From a virus: DNA of 21,475 bases. This document shows, piece by piece, positions 19,691 to 21,475 of this stretch. The position numbers and the translations under genes were made by a program. Each line of letters begins with the position of its first letter. Position 1 is the first letter of the stretch. The notes under the pieces were generated by a model that was given only the letters and a program-made list of their open reading frames with translations, ran no database searches and was not told where the DNA came from. The DNA is taken from the IMG/VR virus record IMGVR_UViG_3300009130_000160, positions 1 through 21,475 of that record. The stretch is one strand, 5' to 3'.

Positions 19691-21475
19691 GTGGCTAATC
19701 CTGATCTCGTACAAAGTTTATACAGGCGCACAGCAACTCGTCGGCCTGTAGACCCTAGTTCGATACTCCAACGTCCTGACGATACTGCAGTTACCCCCGG
19801 CAGTCTTGGGGAAACTTTCGGGCGAGGCTTTGATGCTGGTATTGAAAGTATTCGTACCGATACGGATTATTTCAAAGGTTTGTTCAATACCGTAACGGGT
19901 GATGACGAAGCTGCTCAAGTTAACATACAAAATGCACGAGCACGCGAAGCACGAATCGCGGAATCCTTATCGGGATTAGAGGACTTCGGAGAGTTTGTTG
20001 AAAACCCCTCTTTGGAGGGTCTACTGTCTCAGTCAGCGAAGATGGGTGGACAGTTAGCACCTTATCTACTTACCACGATTGCGTCGGGCGGCAGTGGAGC
20101 AGCTGCCTCTTTAATTGGTAAAGGTGCGCTTTCGGCAGGTAGCCGTGTTCTTGCGAAACGTGTCATCCAAGATTCTATTGAGCGCACAATTAAGGATGAA
20201 GCAACTCCTAGTGAGCGTGACCTTGCTGAGTTAGCTTACCGCGCAGCTCGTCAAAACGTGCTTGCTAAAAGTGCTGATCGTTTAACGGCAAAGGGAGGTG
20301 CAATAACAGGTCAGCTTGCTGAAGAATTTACTTTACAGGCTGGCGCAAACTTTGGTGAAAACTTAACGGTTGATGGGCTAAGTGATCAAGAAGCTGCCTA
20401 TCGAGCGTTAGCTATTGCAGCACCGCAAGCGGTCGTTGGTGTGGCAGGTGAACGGATTGTTCAGAATGCCATCTTTAAGAACCTTGCTAACATTGCTAAA
20501 GAGCGCGGTACTGATGGTTCAATGTTGGCCCAGCTTGGCAAAGAAGTAGCTCAAGCAACAGGTCGCGGAGCCGTTGGTGAGACAGCTGCTGAAGTTACCC
20601 AGGAAGGTTTGCAAGTTGCAGCTCGTCTGCAAGCTGATCCTACTTTTACGCGAGAAGATGCCTTACTTCGGTTAGGAGAGGCAGCATTTGGTGGGGCATT
20701 AGGCGGCGGTGCTGTAGCGGGTGGTGGTCGAGCAACAACAGGTGCTCTAACGTCAACTGGCAACATCATGCGTAAAGCAGGCGAGTTCATTGAACAGGCT
20801 CGTATGCAGCAAGTTAATGCTCGATACAATGAAGAGCAGTACGGTCTTTCTCCAGATGGAAATACCACGCAAGAGCCGCAGTCTCATATCAACGCACAGA
20901 TTAGATCTCTTTTAGATGAGGCAACTGAAAGAGATAGCGTTTGGATAGCTGGAGATACGCCTGCCTATAACGCTTCAACTGATGTGACTAAGCCCGTCGA
21001 ACAAGTTGATATCGAAGGACAAACGTTTCATATGAAGTTCGTGCCGGGTCGAGGCACGATAATTTCTAGAGACCCCGACCTGGTTCGAGCAGTTGTCGAA
21101 GCTGAAGCAAGCGATGAGTCGCTGAAGACAGCTCTTAAATATAGTAATACAAAGCCCATTGATGCTGACGTTGTTATTGAAGCGAGAGATAAGGAAGGCA
21201 ACGTTGTTTGGTCTGAGGCAACTAACGAAGCTGGCGTTAACGATGCTTATGCCGCTGCCGTAACTCAAGTACCCGAAGGTGGTCAAATTACGCGGCAGTC
21301 TATTGAAGGTGCGCTTGAAGAACGAGCCAAACTTGTAAGAAATGAACAAGGCCCACAAGTCAGGAATATAGACTTCACTGACGAGCAGCGTGCAGAGATG
21401 GATGCTTGGTATGACGCGAATCCTGAGTTTAGAGAAGACACTGAACTAGAAGCTGTAGACCCCGTTGAAGATGAT
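19691..21475 (+). CDS. Very large internal/ejected virion protein, 3' end outside window
   Basis: A frame from GTG at 19691, with AAGG 7 bases upstream, runs 595 codons without a stop to the window edge. It is easily missed because it has no ATG start and no stop here. Features seen: a DNPS-less acidic start, an Ala/Gly hydrophobic stretch near 120-145 (LLTTIASGGSGAAASLIGKG), AEEFTLQAGANFGEN near 213-227, GETAAEVTQEGLQVAARL near 296-313, and FGGALGGGAVAGGG near 336-349. The pattern of E-rich helix, then a glycine-rich membrane-like hairpin, recurs in giant polyvalent virion proteins injected by phages. From position it would be the gp16-like member, which often carries a cell-wall hydrolase, but none is visible in the part present. 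Confidence 0.85.
   Translation, partial: MANPDLVQSLYRRTATRRPVDPSSILQRPDDTAVTPGSLGETFGRGFDAGIESIRTDTDYFKGLFNTVTGDDEAAQVNIQNARAREARIAESLSGLEDFGEFVENPSLEGLLSQSAKMGGQLAPYLLTTIASGGSGAAASLIGKGALSAGSRVLAKRVIQDSIERTIKDEATPSERDLAELAYRAARQNVLAKSADRLTAKGGAITGQLAEEFTLQAGANFGENLTVDGLSDQEAAYRALAIAAPQAVVGVAGERIVQNAIFKNLANIAKERGTDGSMLAQLGKEVAQATGRGAVGETAAEVTQEGLQVAARLQADPTFTREDALLRLGEAAFGGALGGGAVAGGGRATTGALTSTGNIMRKAGEFIEQARMQQVNARYNEEQYGLSPDGNTTQEPQSHINAQIRSLLDEATERDSVWIAGDTPAYNASTDVTKPVEQVDIEGQTFHMKFVPGRGTIISRDPDLVRAVVEAEASDESLKTALKYSNTKPIDADVVIEARDKEGNVVWSEATNEAGVNDAYAAAVTQVPEGGQITRQSIEGALEERAKLVRNEQGPQVRNIDFTDEQRAEMDAWYDANPEFREDTELEAVDPVEDD

Noticed and set aside
20551-20868. Minus-strand frame rich in Pro and Arg
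   Set aside because: It lies antisense to the Gly/Ala-rich part of the large virion gene, and its composition is explained by that.

Overview
The window is part of the genome of a double-stranded DNA tailed bacteriophage (Caudoviricetes). It carries, in typical phage order, a small terminase, a large terminase, a P22-type portal, an acidic scaffold, a major capsid protein that I read as N4-gp56-like, head-tail connector candidates and a run of internal virion proteins. The injected-type internal proteins and the P22-like portal point to a short-tailed podovirus morphology, but no tail tube, nozzle or fibre gene lies inside the window to prove it. A lipobox lipoprotein, strong Shine-Dalgarno sites and sigma70-like signals fit a Gram-negative host. 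The host genus cannot be read from the sequence.

Layout. From 1 to 4415 all genes run leftward. They are mostly tiny, overlap by a few bases, and nearly all have a strong AAGGAG/GGAGG ribosome site. Several are under 60 codons (29, 32, 44, 57, 57 and 59 aa), and one uses a TTG start. The only recognisable function is a DUF2493/YspA-type SLOG protein at 2932-3441. The 257-aa gene at 1237-2010 looks like a self-contained unit with its own promoter, operator-like palindrome and terminator. At 3593-3911 a gene-free stretch holds twelve copies of the 9-mer TGTGTGYCA in both orientations around a very AT-rich core. It could be a replication origin, a protein-binding array, or a long RNA hairpin in the leftward transcript.

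The divergence point is 4416-4676. The rightward late block starts at an extended -10 promoter so close to the first ATG (4677) that the mRNA may be leaderless. The order is: HNH-type protein, small unknown gene, TerS, lipoprotein, class 3 lipase, SNase-type nuclease, TerL, portal, scaffold, capsid, a very basic protein, a small acidic protein, two connector candidates, a GNAT-like protein, two paralogous internal proteins, a 782-aa internal protein and a still larger one that leaves the window at 21475 without a stop.

How it works together. TerS, TerL and the portal package DNA into a shell made by the scaffold and capsid protein. The connector candidates would close the head, and the last five genes probably make the internal core ejected with the DNA. 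The capsid gene is set apart by a 309-nt non-coding leader with a chain of short hairpins and a possible promoter on one side, and a strong UUCG-loop terminator on the other. That would give an abundant, separately controlled capsid message. The lipoprotein, lipase and nuclease between TerS and TerL are accessory cargo whose purpose is not evident.
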